This document shows, in pieces, positions 49,218 to 59,537 of a stretch of 64,000 bases of DNA (position 1 is the first letter of the stretch; each line of letters opens with the position of its first letter). Position numbers and translations under genes: made by a program. The DNA is from Malus domestica (Eukaryota > Streptophyta > Magnoliopsida > Rosales > Rosaceae). The stretch covers positions 2,926,501 through 2,990,500 of the forward strand of contig NC_091675.1 of assembly GCF_042453785.1 (NCBI RefSeq), written 5' to 3'. The notes under the pieces were generated by a model, which was not told where the DNA came from, ran no database searches, and saw only the letters and a program-made list of their open reading frames with translations.

Positions 49218-50003
49218 AAACTCCTACAGTTTTACTGCTTCTCAGGCATCTATCTTTTGTCAGTTTCAAAATATTTGGGGTAATCAATGCCGTTAGGCTC
49301 TCAGTTGAGGTTTATTGATTCGAATTTTATGCATAAGCTTCGATGCTCTATCAGGTCGGCCTGGCCTCATCTGTCATCCCCCACATCCCCACTCTGCCCT
49401 GTTTTCTCGTTCTTTTCATGAGTTTTTTTCCCTTTTTTTAGGCCTGTTGTAAAATATCTTTTATTCAGTGTCTAATTTTTGTAGGAGTAAGCGAATCGTT
49501 TGCTACATTGACCCATGGGATCAAGAAATGTACCGACTTTTCTTTTCTATCGGAAAGTAGATATTTTGACTTGTAAGACAATATCTTCAGTGTGTTTTAG
49601 GATGTTTGTGGCTTTGTTATTGTTAATTAGCTTTAGGGATTCATTTCGCCTCAATTTGATATCCCTCTCGAGCAAAATCTTGGGTATAACCGGTGATATA
49701 TTAGTCTGTTTATCCCACACAAGGCGCAACCACACTTCCTCTTGTTTGTGTCTTTGGCGGACAGGCGGCCATACCAAAAAATTATCCGTTGCAAGGAAAT
49801 TCTTCTTTGAAAGGACACTTTCAAGAGTACGAACAAAAATTGAGGTTGAGTCATTAATATCTGCATTATAAAAGCGATTTAAAGGTAGACAACACGAAAG
49901 ACACGTAGCTTAAGTTGTCATGAAATGAGCCAACAATGTATGTTAGACTGTTAGTTTCAACCATTCGGTCTTTGTAACGGATATTAATCGCTTCGACATT
50001 TCA
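49218..50003. other. DBR1 3' flank and spacer
   Basis: Includes the 3' UTR of DBR1. No gene; frames at 49515-49871 are featureless. Confidence 0.4.
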
Positions 50004-50450
50004 GGAGCTCACACTGTCGGATCAGCTCGCTGCAGCGCATTCAGTTACCGGTTCAAGCAAGACCCCAAAGGAAAATTCACACTCATTGATACATCCTTAG
50101 ACAATGCTTATGCAGAGGAGCTCATGAGATAGTGCCCTGCAGCATGTGCAAATCCGTCTACAACGGTAAAAAACGATCCTAAATCATCGTTTGCCTTCGA
50201 TAATTAGTGCTACCAAAATCTGCTAGCCCACAGAAGTCTGTTTCAATCGAATTCCGTCCTTCTAAGAGATGGCACAACAAGAAAAAAAGTGGCGATTGTT
50301 GCAGAGGACCAAGTTAGTTTTTTTTCGGAGTTGGACTCTGGTCTTTATTGAAACTTCCGAGCATCGGTGCGAAGACGGGTGATGAAGGCGAAATTCGAGC
50401 CTTTTGTCCAACAACAAATGCCTGTGAAGGAATGGAAATGCCTGGAATCT
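50004..50450 (+). pseudogene. Class III peroxidase pseudogene, 3' part
   Basis: Translation gives GAHTVGSARCSAFSYRFK, the proximal-histidine region of plant secretory peroxidases, after a likely acceptor TTTCAG. It continues with CPAACANPSTTVKNDPKSSF and FDN, NLLAHRSLFQSN, and in another frame IGAKTGDEGEIRAFC, the usual C-terminal block. The distal-histidine exons are absent from the upstream DNA. The reading is broken by a TAG after AEELMR, a TAG after FDN and a frame change before KLPSIGAKTG. It is a dead host gene fragment. Active paralogues would be secreted, heme-containing and act on the cell wall. Confidence 0.88.
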
Positions 50451-50967
50451 GGTGATGGTTCTGTTGGTTGGGGGAGAAAAATTGAAAGGCAATGTCAAAT
50501 GGTGGTACTTTTTGAATTCGAAAGTTGTTCAATATTCATTTTGTAAAACATTATTTTGTTTGTGCTGTCAACTACAAGAGTTCTTATAACTTAGAAGACC
50601 AATACTTCAAAGTAAAATGGTTGTTACCTTTAGTTTATGTTATTGTCTTTCATTTCAAATAAGAGTATAGTTGCGAGATACGAGTTGCTGAATAGTTGTA
50701 GAATGTGAGTAGTTGATCGATCGACACAATATATTTGGTCAATCAGTCTCACATGCTACAAAATTTGATATGAAAAAAAAAAGTTGCAAGTTTGTTCTGC
50801 ATTGGTGGCAAGAGAATTTTTCTGTTGCATTACTCCTTGAAAGGAAACAATAAACGACCCATTGATCAAAAAGTAAACTTTTTTTTTTTGACAAATAATA
50901 GTTTAAATTACTTTAACTTAAAGTGATGTAAATTCAAAGTCAAGTTCAAAAGAACAGGTCCATGGAA

Positions 50968-51155
50968 AGGAATCCTTTTCGGATCCCTTCCTCCTAATCC
51001 ACAAAGTTCGGGGATCTGGACCGTTGAAATTTGATTCAACGATTAAAGTTATTATAACTTTTAAAGTAGGCCTCTGTTTGTAGTCATTAAATCACATTTC
51101 AATGGTCCGGATCATCGAACTTAATGGATTTGGAGGAAGGGATCCGGTCCCTTGT
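50968..51155. mobile_element. Mutator-like MITE, copy 3
   Basis: Palindromic element of about 188 bp with arms GGATCCCTTCCTCCTAATCC...GACCGTTGAAAT and their mirror ATTTCAATGGTCCGGATC...GGAGGAAGGGATCC. The centre AAAGTTATTATAACTTTTAA matches copy 2. The target duplication is not clear. It ends about 330 bp upstream of the PPR start codon. Confidence 0.75.
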
Positions 51156-51485
51156 CACGAATTTGGGTGTTAACCCAAATAGAAGAAGTGGGTCGAATAC
51201 TTGGCATGCCCATGCCCGACCCATGTCCGGGAATATATAGTATTTAAAGTTTGAACAAAGTGACCGTTCCAATTATTTAAAATTGGTATTTCAAACAAGC
51301 AAAACTGAACCCTCCATTGTTGCCGCCGCTTAGCTTCTGTAGTGCAGAGCCAGAAGTTTGACCCAGAAACTCTTCTGGCACGATCAAGTTGACATATTTA
51401 CTTGTCTTCTACTTGACGGCCATCGGAAAAGTGAAAGCTTTTACGGTTTATATGTATTGAAAACGGTAGTGGCGGCTACTCATGA

Positions 51486-53552
51486 ATGAGGGCAGTGCAC
51501 TCAATTCTTGACGGCACAGTGAATGCTTTGCGCAAGGTTTCGATAACCCATTGCAGGGAATTCAAATTAGGAGCCCTCGCAGACGTTTACTCGGCCAACA
51601 ATATCCTCAATGGATATGCGAGATGTCAAGATTTTTATCTTGCACACAAAATGTTTGATGATATGCCTCACAGAGATACTGTCTCTTGGAATACGATGAT
51701 CGCGGGGCATGTAAACTATGGAAGCTTTGAGGGTGCGTGGGAGATATTGAAATCCATGAAAAGATGTGGGTTTGATTCTGATGGGTATACATTTGGAAGC
51801 ATACTTAAGGGGGTTGCTTGTGCTTGTCGATGCGATCTTGGGCAGCAAGTGCATTCTACGATTGTTAAGACGGGTTATGCGGGTAATGTTTATTCTGGAA
51901 GTGCCCTTTTGGACATGTATGCAAAGTGTGGGAGGGTTGAGGAGGCGTATGTGGTTTTCGAATCCTTGCCAGAACGTAATTCTGTGTCATGGAATGCGCT
52001 AATTGCTGGTTTCGTGCAAGTAGGCGATCGCAAGACTGCTTTTTGGTTGTTGAATTGCATGGAGCAGGAGGGAGTGAAGTTTGAGGATGGCACAATTTCT
52101 CCACTTCTGACATTGCTTGATGATGTCGAGTTTTACAAGTCTGTTACACAGCTCCATTGTAAAATTATAAAACATGGGCTGGGATGTGAAAGTACAGTGT
52201 GCAATGCGACAATTACTTCATACTCAGAATGTGGGTCGATAGAAGATGCGGAAAGAGTGTTTGATGCTGCTTTTGGTAACAGAGATTTGGTAACATGGAA
52301 TTCCATGCTAGCAGCATACTTGGTTCACAATAACGAACTAGTCGCTTCCAAACTCTTCATCGACATGCAAATGCATGGATTTGAACCAGACATCTACAGT
52401 TATACAAGCATCATCAGTGCCTATTCTGAAGTAAATAAAAACCATGGAAACTTCTATCACGGGTTGGTGATAAAAAGGGGATTAGAAAAATCAGAGCCAA
52501 TCTCAAATGCTTTGATAGCGAGGTATCTCAAGTCAAATAAAAATTCCATGGAAGAAGCGCTGCGTATCTTCGAATCCATGGAGTCTAAGGATCGTGTTTC
52601 ATGGAACTCCATTTTGACTGGATTCTCACAAATTGGTTTAAATGAAGATGCCTTGAAACTCTTTGGGCACATGAGATTTTCGGGGGTAGAGATTGACCAT
52701 TATGCTCTCTCAGCTGTTCTCAGGTCATGTTCAGATTTAGCAACCCTCCAACTGGGTCAACAGGTTCATGCATTGACACATAAATCAGGTTTCCAGTCCA
52801 ATGAATTTGTTGCTAGTTCTTTGATCTTTATGTACACAAAGTGTGGGATCATTGAGGATGCTAGAAAATCTTTTGAAGAGACCCCCAGAGACAGCACAAT
52901 CACTTGGAACTCGATCATTTTTGGATATGCACAACATGGGCAGGGATATGTTGCACTCGACCTCTTCTTCCAAATGAAGAAGGAAAAGGTGAAACTAGAT
53001 CATATAACGTTTGTTGCAGTACTAACTGCTTGTAGCCACATGGGTTTAGTAGAACAAGGCAGCAAATTCCTAAAATCTATGGAATCCAATTATGGAATAA
53101 CCCCGCGAATGGAGCATTATGCTTGTGCAGTAGACCTATATGGGCGCGCTGGGCGTCTAGATGAGGCAAAAGCCTTGATTGAAGCAATGCCATTTAAACC
53201 CGACGCAATGGTTTTGAAGACTTTACTTGGTGCCTGTAGGGCTTGTGGGAATATTGAATTAGCTGCTCAAATTGCAGGCCATCTGCTAGACCTAGAGCCG
53301 GAAGAGCATTGCACTTACGTTCTTCTCTCCGACATGTATGGACATCTCAAAAGGTGGGATGAGAAAGCTAGTGTAAAGAGGCTTATGAGAGAGAGGGGTG
53401 TGAGGAAAGTCCCCGGCTGGAGTTGGATAGAAGTCAAGAATGAGGTGTTTTCTTTCAAAGCCGAAGATCGCTCCCACCCCTATTGCGAAGAGATATATTT
53501 CGTGTTGGGAGTTTTGATGGAGGAAATCAGATGGATGTTGCTGCTAATTTAA
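51486..53552 (+). CDS. PPR protein, PLS class with E domain (At3g25970-like)
   Basis: Intronless, 688 residues, with about 14 pentatricopeptide repeats of P, L and S type (repeated VSWNTMIAGH, VSWNALIAGF, VTWNSMLAAY, VSWNSILTGF, ITWNSIIFGY about every 100 residues) and an E domain (VLLSDMYGHLKRWDEKASVK, RGVRKVPGWSWIEVKNEVFS). No DYW domain. Such proteins bind organelle RNA, often for C-to-U editing, in mitochondria or plastids. The order of blocks follows Arabidopsis At3g25970 as I recall it. The C terminus looks frameshifted: the frame closes at MEEIRWMLLLI, while another frame runs open from 53531 for MDVAANLKVLMHDFDHIDGY and on to a TAA at 53639-53641. A TGA precedes the start in frame (51483-51485). 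Confidence 0.9.
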   Translation: MRAVHSILDGTVNALRKVSITHCREFKLGALADVYSANNILNGYARCQDFYLAHKMFDDMPHRDTVSWNTMIAGHVNYGSFEGAWEILKSMKRCGFDSDGYTFGSILKGVACACRCDLGQQVHSTIVKTGYAGNVYSGSALLDMYAKCGRVEEAYVVFESLPERNSVSWNALIAGFVQVGDRKTAFWLLNCMEQEGVKFEDGTISPLLTLLDDVEFYKSVTQLHCKIIKHGLGCESTVCNATITSYSECGSIEDAERVFDAAFGNRDLVTWNSMLAAYLVHNNELVASKLFIDMQMHGFEPDIYSYTSIISAYSEVNKNHGNFYHGLVIKRGLEKSEPISNALIARYLKSNKNSMEEALRIFESMESKDRVSWNSILTGFSQIGLNEDALKLFGHMRFSGVEIDHYALSAVLRSCSDLATLQLGQQVHALTHKSGFQSNEFVASSLIFMYTKCGIIEDARKSFEETPRDSTITWNSIIFGYAQHGQGYVALDLFFQMKKEKVKLDHITFVAVLTACSHMGLVEQGSKFLKSMESNYGITPRMEHYACAVDLYGRAGRLDEAKALIEAMPFKPDAMVLKTLLGACRACGNIELAAQIAGHLLDLEPEEHCTYVLLSDMYGHLKRWDEKASVKRLMRERGVRKVPGWSWIEVKNEVFSFKAEDRSHPYCEEIYFVLGVLMEEIRWMLLLI

Positions 53553-53641
53553 AGGTTTTGATGCATGATTTCGATCATATCGACGGGTACTTTGATGATA
53601 TACATCTCCAGAACCATGATTCAGTTTTGTTGGCTGCATAA

Positions 53642-54789
53642 GGCAGGCTCACCATCTTTGCTCAAAATACCAAATTTTGTTTCACATTTGTATACTATTG
53701 TGTGCACTATTTCTTGTAACGATTCAAATTCTTGTTCCAAAAAATTTAATAATTAATAAAAGAGTTGGAGCGTTCGAAGTTTTGTAAATTGATCAAATTC
53801 CAAATCTCTGATTCAGTATGAATACAGGCTTTGTTCCAAGGAATCACCAACTTGCCTTGTCTGCTAATGTGAACATGTTGCAAAAAGCTAGTTGTGTTTG
53901 TGTATTAGAACTTTTTTTGATGCGTGAACTAGAAAAAGTGGAGAAGTTATAATGGAACTCCTCACCGTATATCACAAGTCCATAAGGCATTGCATATAAT
54001 TCACATGGCATTGCATGATTAGTTCAGAAATATTGCCATTGTCGCATTTTCGTTGCATGAAAGTTCTTCTTATGTGTTCAAAAGTGAGTTCTATATGTTT
54101 ACAAGTAGTTATTTATATATATGAAACATAGTGAGCAATAACCCGTCTTAAACAAAGAGATAACTATTGAAATAAGCTAAAAAAATCAAGTTAATTCAAA
54201 ACTAAAAACGACAGGTGGGTTTTGCAGTCAAGCTCCCTTCTGCCTTTGCACTTGATGGTCAATCTTAGTCTGTAATAAGTACTCTATGGTTCGGGTCTTT
54301 AGCAGGCTTACTGATAGAGATCAATCGTTTGTTTCTAGATGCTTTGATATTCCCCCTTTTCATTCTAGTTATTGATATGGGAAGGGAGAAGAAGATGAAT
54401 AGATCCAACCGCAACTTCGAATATGGAATTCAAAGGGATCAAATAGAAAATGATACTCTGAATAATGGTTCTAAAACGCGTCTTTAGAGTAATGTCCTTT
54501 CTTAGAGTATCATGGTGCATTGAAAAGGGGTGATGACATCCAAAGGAGGCATCCATGTGCAACCAAAAAATCAGCACATGAAGACAACCCAAGAGTGTGA
54601 ATACAAAGAAAAATTCATCCCTGTGTAGTTTGGATAGTTCTTTGATGAATAATTAACAAAGCACTAGACAAACAAGTTGTGAGCTGCCATGACAGTAATG
54701 CCTTTGTCTTTCATATCCCTTTATCTTTTCCTAATGTAATATCAATCTTCAAGAACTAGCCACCACCAAACATTGACTCCATTTCAACT
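53642..54789. other. PPR 3' flank and spacer
   Basis: AT-rich; no gene seen. The frame at 54365-54592 (-) has no signature. Confidence 0.4.
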
Positions 54790-54923
54790 AGGGTATTGAT
54801 ATTTACACGCTAATTTTTATCCTTCATGCATTTTTTTTAATTTTCAGCTATCAAGTCGAATAAATTGAAAATAATCAAATGATAAAAATTAGCTGTAAGT
54901 GTGTGGAATGTAAACTGTAGATA
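54790..54923. mobile_element. Small MITE, AGGGTATTGATATTTACAC ends
   Basis: 134-bp palindrome: left AGGGTATTGATATTTACACG and GCTAATTTTTATC, right GATAAAAATTAGCTGTAAG and GTAAACTGTAGATACC. The general plan resembles 57341-57474 and 61374-61518, which may be related families. Confidence 0.6.
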
Positions 54924-54954
54924 CCACCACCTGTCAACTATTCATCACATGAAC

Positions 54955-54956
<2 letters not shown>

Positions 54957-54991
<35 letters not shown>

Positions 54992-55012
54992 GTATGTATA
55001 TATAATATATTA
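54957..55012. repeat. (TA)n and (TATG)n microsatellite
   Basis: About 12 TA units followed by five TATG units and further TA. Confidence 0.95.
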
Positions 55013-55377
55013 CAAATCACATATTATAAATTATAGAAAGCCGTCTCTTCTCGTATATTTCTTTGGGTCCTCTCTTTTGGACTTTTGCAACACCATATTA
55101 GCAGGTGACACACTTTATCACTATTTTAGGGTTTGAAATAATCTTACAAACTATACAAGTAACCTTATTATAGACTATCATGAATATAATCGGTTCTTCT
55201 CTGAACAAGACGTTCGTTTTTTATTAAAAGACAAGTTATCAATAAATTACTGAAATTATTAATAGATAAATTGTCAACAGCACAAATTATCGATGTGTTA
55301 TTATCAATAGTATCAATGCAAATTTCGTTATTTAACAAAGAACGATCATATGTCACATCAATTTCTAGATATATAAT

Positions 55378-55601
55378 ATGGAGGTGGATTGTCTGCCCTC
55401 CTATTTCCATATTCTCCCCATCCTCTCTTGTTTGTGTGGTCACGGTTAAACCACGTCAACATTTTATATTTCTATTACTTTTTGTTTTATTATTTATATA
55501 AAAAATTAATATAAAATATTGACGTGGTTTAACCGTGACCACACATCGCAGAAGGGCATGGAGAGGGTATGGAAATAGGAGAGCAGACAATCCACCTCCA
55601 T
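55378..55601. mobile_element. 224-bp near-perfect palindromic MITE
   Basis: Left arm ATGGAGGTGGATTGTCTGCC...GTCACGGTTAAACCACGTCA mirrors right arm TGACGTGGTTTAACCGTGAC...GCAGACAATCCACCTCCAT; each is about 90-100 bp with few mismatches around a short AT loop. ATAAT flanks both ends (55373-55377 and 55602-55606). It could fold into a long hairpin if transcribed. Confidence 0.8.
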
Positions 55602-55609
55602 ATAATAAT

Positions 55610-55762
55610 GAGAACTTTAACGAAAAGCACCTGGTACTGTTTACTTTAACGACAAACCACATTTTTACACTAAAAAGTCAATTCTGGTACTATTCACTTT
55701 ACCTTTTATTTTGTCCTTATCATTAAAACTCAAAATTTTTAAGCTATTTTCATTAGTTTTCC
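55610..55762 (+). repeat. About 160-bp dispersed repeat, copy 3
   Basis: From GAGAACTTTAACGAAAAGC to TTTTCATTAGTTTTCC, directly after the palindromic MITE; same family as 5383-5540 and 19793-19950. Confidence 0.65.
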
Positions 55763-57340
55763 ATTGTTGCAGAGTAAAAGCTTCAGATGATGATCTGAAC
55801 TAATCGTACCTAATATCTTCACTTTCCATATTTTCAACTAAAACCCTTTCATATTTTTCAATGGTGCACAGTGCACTATCAAAGTGGGCAAATTAGGGAA
55901 ACAAATAATAATCATAATAATTATAATAATTGGGCCATACCAACGCGTAAAGAAAATGAGCTCTTATCGAAAAATTAATAGATATTGCCTGCTGGTGCTG
56001 AAAACTGCATGGTGATTGGAAGATAAGCCGTCAAAATCTCTATCGGTATCTCTCTCTCATATTTTGGGACAGATTCCAGCTTTCCTCCACCATCCACTAC
56101 AACTTCTGTCTACCCCACGCCCTAACAAGATTCCAACATCTCTTTCGTCTTTCCCTCTCTGATTAAAGATTCTAACTATTTTCTTTTTCATGATTAATCA
56201 CCAGAAATTGTCGATGTCCAATTGACAATCAAACCAGAACAAGAGAACCATGCAGGGCCAAGTTTGGTTGGTCACCAATTCTGTTTAATTCACATTAGTA
56301 TGAAAACTAGGTTATGATGTCGAATCTCATAAAGTCAGGAACGATAATTTGAGTTTGGGTTGTGACGGATTCATGAATATTTCTTCATTTGATAAAGTAA
56401 AACAACTAAACTACCAAATTTATTGAATTCGATTTTTTTTTTCTTGTTTTCTCCCTTCTTGATGTGCAATTTTATTTTTTATTTAATGCTTTTGGATTAA
56501 TTTTTTGTTTCTTTACCTGTATTTTGGTTTTCTTGTTTTATGAGAGGTAAAGTTTATGTTTCTCCTGACTAGGTGTAACTTCTTTTTTTTCATGTCAGTA
56601 AAATTCTCCCGTACTCGAAGTTCTCCAATAAATAACAACTAACTACAAATATGTTATCTTCTTTGAGGTATTTCATTGTACATATGAAGAAAAACATCGA
56701 CAAATTAACTTAATTGTTGGCACATATTAAGCAAAGGAAAAGAGTATTTCTACTTATTATTGTGGTACTATTGCTTAATTAGTGAGGATAGTCAATTAAA
56801 CAAAATATTTAATAAGAAGTTTCTATTTATGTGGAGTAATTATTGAATTAAATAAAACTTGGTGGGTGTCAATTTTCTTCCAATAAGTTCAGTTTGGTGT
56901 GCTCAGTGTGGTCTTCGTGTACTCAATTATTTGTTGGGTGCAAGTGTGCCAACATATTATGCACCATACGAACTCATATCGTTATTGGTCTTGTTACACG
57001 GTTGCACCTAAAAATAATAATTACCTTGTCGAACAAGTCTTCACTTTAATCATAATATTTTCTCAAACTCTTAATTCGAACTAGTGATTGTCTTCATTTT
57101 AATCATAATATTTTACTTATAATATGTTATCAAACTTTTAATCTGAACAGTGAGGAGACGTATTTTCTATTCGAAAGTAGATTTTGGAAAAAATAAGCAA
57201 TAGTATGCCAAAGATTTACATGGGATAATGAAATGAATGAATCAATATTAGATTGGACTTTTAACTTGTTGGAGTACGTTATAGTGGGATGGATTGGTGG
57301 AGACTTTGGGGTAGGTGGGTTACCACTTATATATGTGTAT
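55763..57340. other. AT-rich spacer without a gene
   Basis: No supported gene or RNA. A CT-rich stretch occurs at 56050-56170. Confidence 0.4.
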
Positions 57341-57467
57341 AGGGTGTTGTTATTCACATATCTATTTTTATTTCTTACACACTCTCTCAAATTTTAGCCG
57401 TTGAATCGAATGAATTGAATAAGATATATGGATAAAAATAATAAGGGCGACTGAATACTGAATAGCA

Positions 57468-57474
<7 letters not shown>
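57341..57474. mobile_element. Small MITE, AGGGTGTTGTTATTCACA ends
   Basis: 134 bp: left AGGGTGTTGTTATTCACATA with TTTTTATTTCTTACACAC, right TGGATAAAAATAATAAGGG and TGAATAGCACTACCCT. A (TA)n tract follows at 57475-57507. Confidence 0.6.

Positions 57475-57507
<33 letters not shown>
57475..57507. repeat. (TA)n microsatellite
   Basis: About 16 TA units. Confidence 0.9.
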
Positions 57508-57511
<4 letters not shown>

Positions 57512-57512
57512 A

Positions 57513-57893
57513 AGGGATCTCCATTTTTTTTCAAAACATGGGGATTAGGTGTGGGGTCCACTTCACATCGAATTTCAACGATCTGAACCGCTATTTTGTT
57601 GGTCTCGAATCATAGATCATCCTTGAAAAAATTCAATTCAATCCGAAACCATTTGCCTATTTTATTATCAAAATCAAATTTCATTGTTTCTTATATAACA
57701 AAGTATTCGTTTATTTCTTTGAACTCAATTAGATGTCTTAAATATTTCCGAATTGGCTAATATTTTGCAAGGATGATCTATGAGGTATAACTTGAAAAAT
57801 AGACGGTTCAGATCGTTAAAATTCGATGTGGTGTGGACCCCACAAGAGATTCCCATTTTTATAAAAAAAAAAATAGGAATCCCTTCCCTTAAA
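57513..57893. mobile_element. Foldback MITE with GGGATC(T/C)CC-like ends
   Basis: Left arm: GTGGGGTCCACTTCACATCG, AACGATCTGAACCG, ATAGATCATCCTTG. Right arm holds the mirror: CAAGGATGATCTAT, CGGTTCAGATCGTT, CGATGTGGTGTGGACCCCAC. Arms of about 115 bp and a loop of about 140 bp. No coding capacity. Confidence 0.7.
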
Positions 57894-57904
57894 GGCTTCC
57901 TATA

Positions 57905-58255
57905 TATATGGAGCGATTATGTTGCACCACATTTTTTAATAAAACTTTTGACACATATTTTTATGAGGTTCACTTTGTAATATATTTTCATAATCCAAAC
58001 CATCTATCTTTTAGAACATCATTCATAGATCATCCTTGCACGAAGTTAGACAAATCCAAAATCATTAAGGCATTCATTTGTTGTGAAGAAAATGGACGAA
58101 TATGGTTCTACAAAAAGAAAATACATTTTGAGTGATTTTTTTGTAGACATCACTTTTGGAGAAAGACCTAAAAGATAGATGATTCGGATAATTAAAATAC
58201 AGTATAGAGTAGGTACTACATAAATATGTCTTAAAAATTATGTAAAAACAATGAT
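57905..58255. mobile_element. Second foldback element, degraded
   Basis: Directly follows the previous one. TAATCCAAACCATCTATCTTTTAG (left) is mirrored by TAAAAGATAGATGATTCGG (right), and ATAGATCATCCTTGCAC is shared with the neighbour, so a related family. Ends uncertain. Confidence 0.5.
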
Positions 58256-58721
58256 GTCACATATATTCGTCGCCATTAAATATATATTTTAGGAGTAAAA
58301 TCATGGAAAACCTTCATTACTCCATTGGGGCAGCCATTCCAGCATATCTCCACTACTGAAAAATCAAGTGCAGAACATCATGATTGATTTGCTTCCCATA
58401 CATATCTTTTTCAAAATCTGAAGTGAAAACCCCTAATATTCTAATTGGCTTTAAATTTTACAACGTTGTCGTTTAAATGATAATTTTGGTTGGACCCATG
58501 TCATTTCGGTGCTGAAAATATACTGTACAACATGTGATATATATATATATATATATATCTTCTGGAAGGTTGAAATAATACTAGATTTAATGAAGTTGCT
58601 AATTTGCCTATACTTAACAAGAAAACCAAGTTAAGGTGTATATAGTACTAACTATATCTAGAAAAGATGAACAAGTCATGGATGTAGTGCATGTGGTAAT
58701 TCATAGTCGTGCTTTTATTAT

Positions 58722-58860
58722 TTAGGAGAGGTGGGAGCTTCGAAACTATTATAATAATTTAAGAGATAGAAGAGTTTCGAACTTGGAAAGTATGAGTGGA
58801 AACCCAATACCCTAGTCACTCGGATATTAGACCACGTGTGATAGTCATTTTAATTTTATA
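58722..58860 (-). repeat. tRNA-like SINE relic
   Basis: Minus strand: CACGTGGTCTAATATCCGAG (A-box-like), CTAGGGTATTGGGTTTCC, then CAAGTTCGAAACTC (B-box-like). Similar head to 20290-20408. Confidence 0.5.
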
Positions 58861-58871
58861 AATTATAAAAT

Positions 58872-59002
58872 TGTATAGCTCTCGGGTTCGAGACTTGGGA
58901 GCAGCCTCTCCATAAATGGGGGTAAGGCTAGCCGACATTCACATCTCTCAGACCCTGCGTAAAACGAGAGCCTTATGCACTGAGTACGACTTTTTTTTTT
59001 TA
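58872..59002 (+). repeat. SINE relic of Au-like type
   Basis: Contains CTCGGGTTCGAGACTTGG (B box), GGGGGTAAGGCTAGCCGACA and CTCAGACCCTGCGTAAAACG, ending GCACTGAGTACGAC plus T-run. This body resembles the widespread plant Au-like SINEs as I recall them. The A box is missing, so it is truncated. Confidence 0.6.
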
Positions 59003-59537
59003 TAAAATTGTATATCTCTTGTCATGCTGACTAATCACGTGATGAAAATTTAGGCCCATGCTATGTTTTACTTATATATGGACAAAAGGTGAGCTAAGGT
59101 TGCCTCACGTATAGCTTCTAGTATTTGCCACTCACCTTCAAGATGCTCTGTATTTGTCGACATCTGCGCATGGGATTGGGATGGTTGGACTTAATTCTCC
59201 ACAGCAAAGAAAATGAAGCTGAAGCCACACAGTCTAAATACTTACATACATATATGTATACGCCGTGTATACGTAGTGTTATATCTGCCCTTTCTAAAAA
59301 ACAAACCCTATTGTTCAACCAAAAAAAAAAAAAAAAACCCTAATCAATCAGTTGGTCTGACGTCGTTTAGTGGATTTGATATTGATGTGCAAGCTTGCAT
59401 TATGTGTTTGCTGTTTAATGGGTGACGTGTAAGAATTGATAACCCAATGGGTTTCCAATTAGCTTATAAGGCAGAGAAGGTCACGCTTTGTAGGAGCAAT
59501 ACCATAATTTGAATTCTGGGAAGAGTTTTCGATACTC
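59003..59537. other. Promoter region of aspartic protease 1
   Basis: Upstream region of the first aspartic protease gene; only the TATA element listed separately could be supported. Confidence 0.5.
59462..59470 (+). promoter_or_regulatory. Putative TATA box of aspartic protease 1
   Basis: AGCTTATAAGG at 59461-59471, 68-76 bp before the ATG. The same AGCTTATAAG lies at a like distance before the tandem copy (63601), which supports function. Confidence 0.65.
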
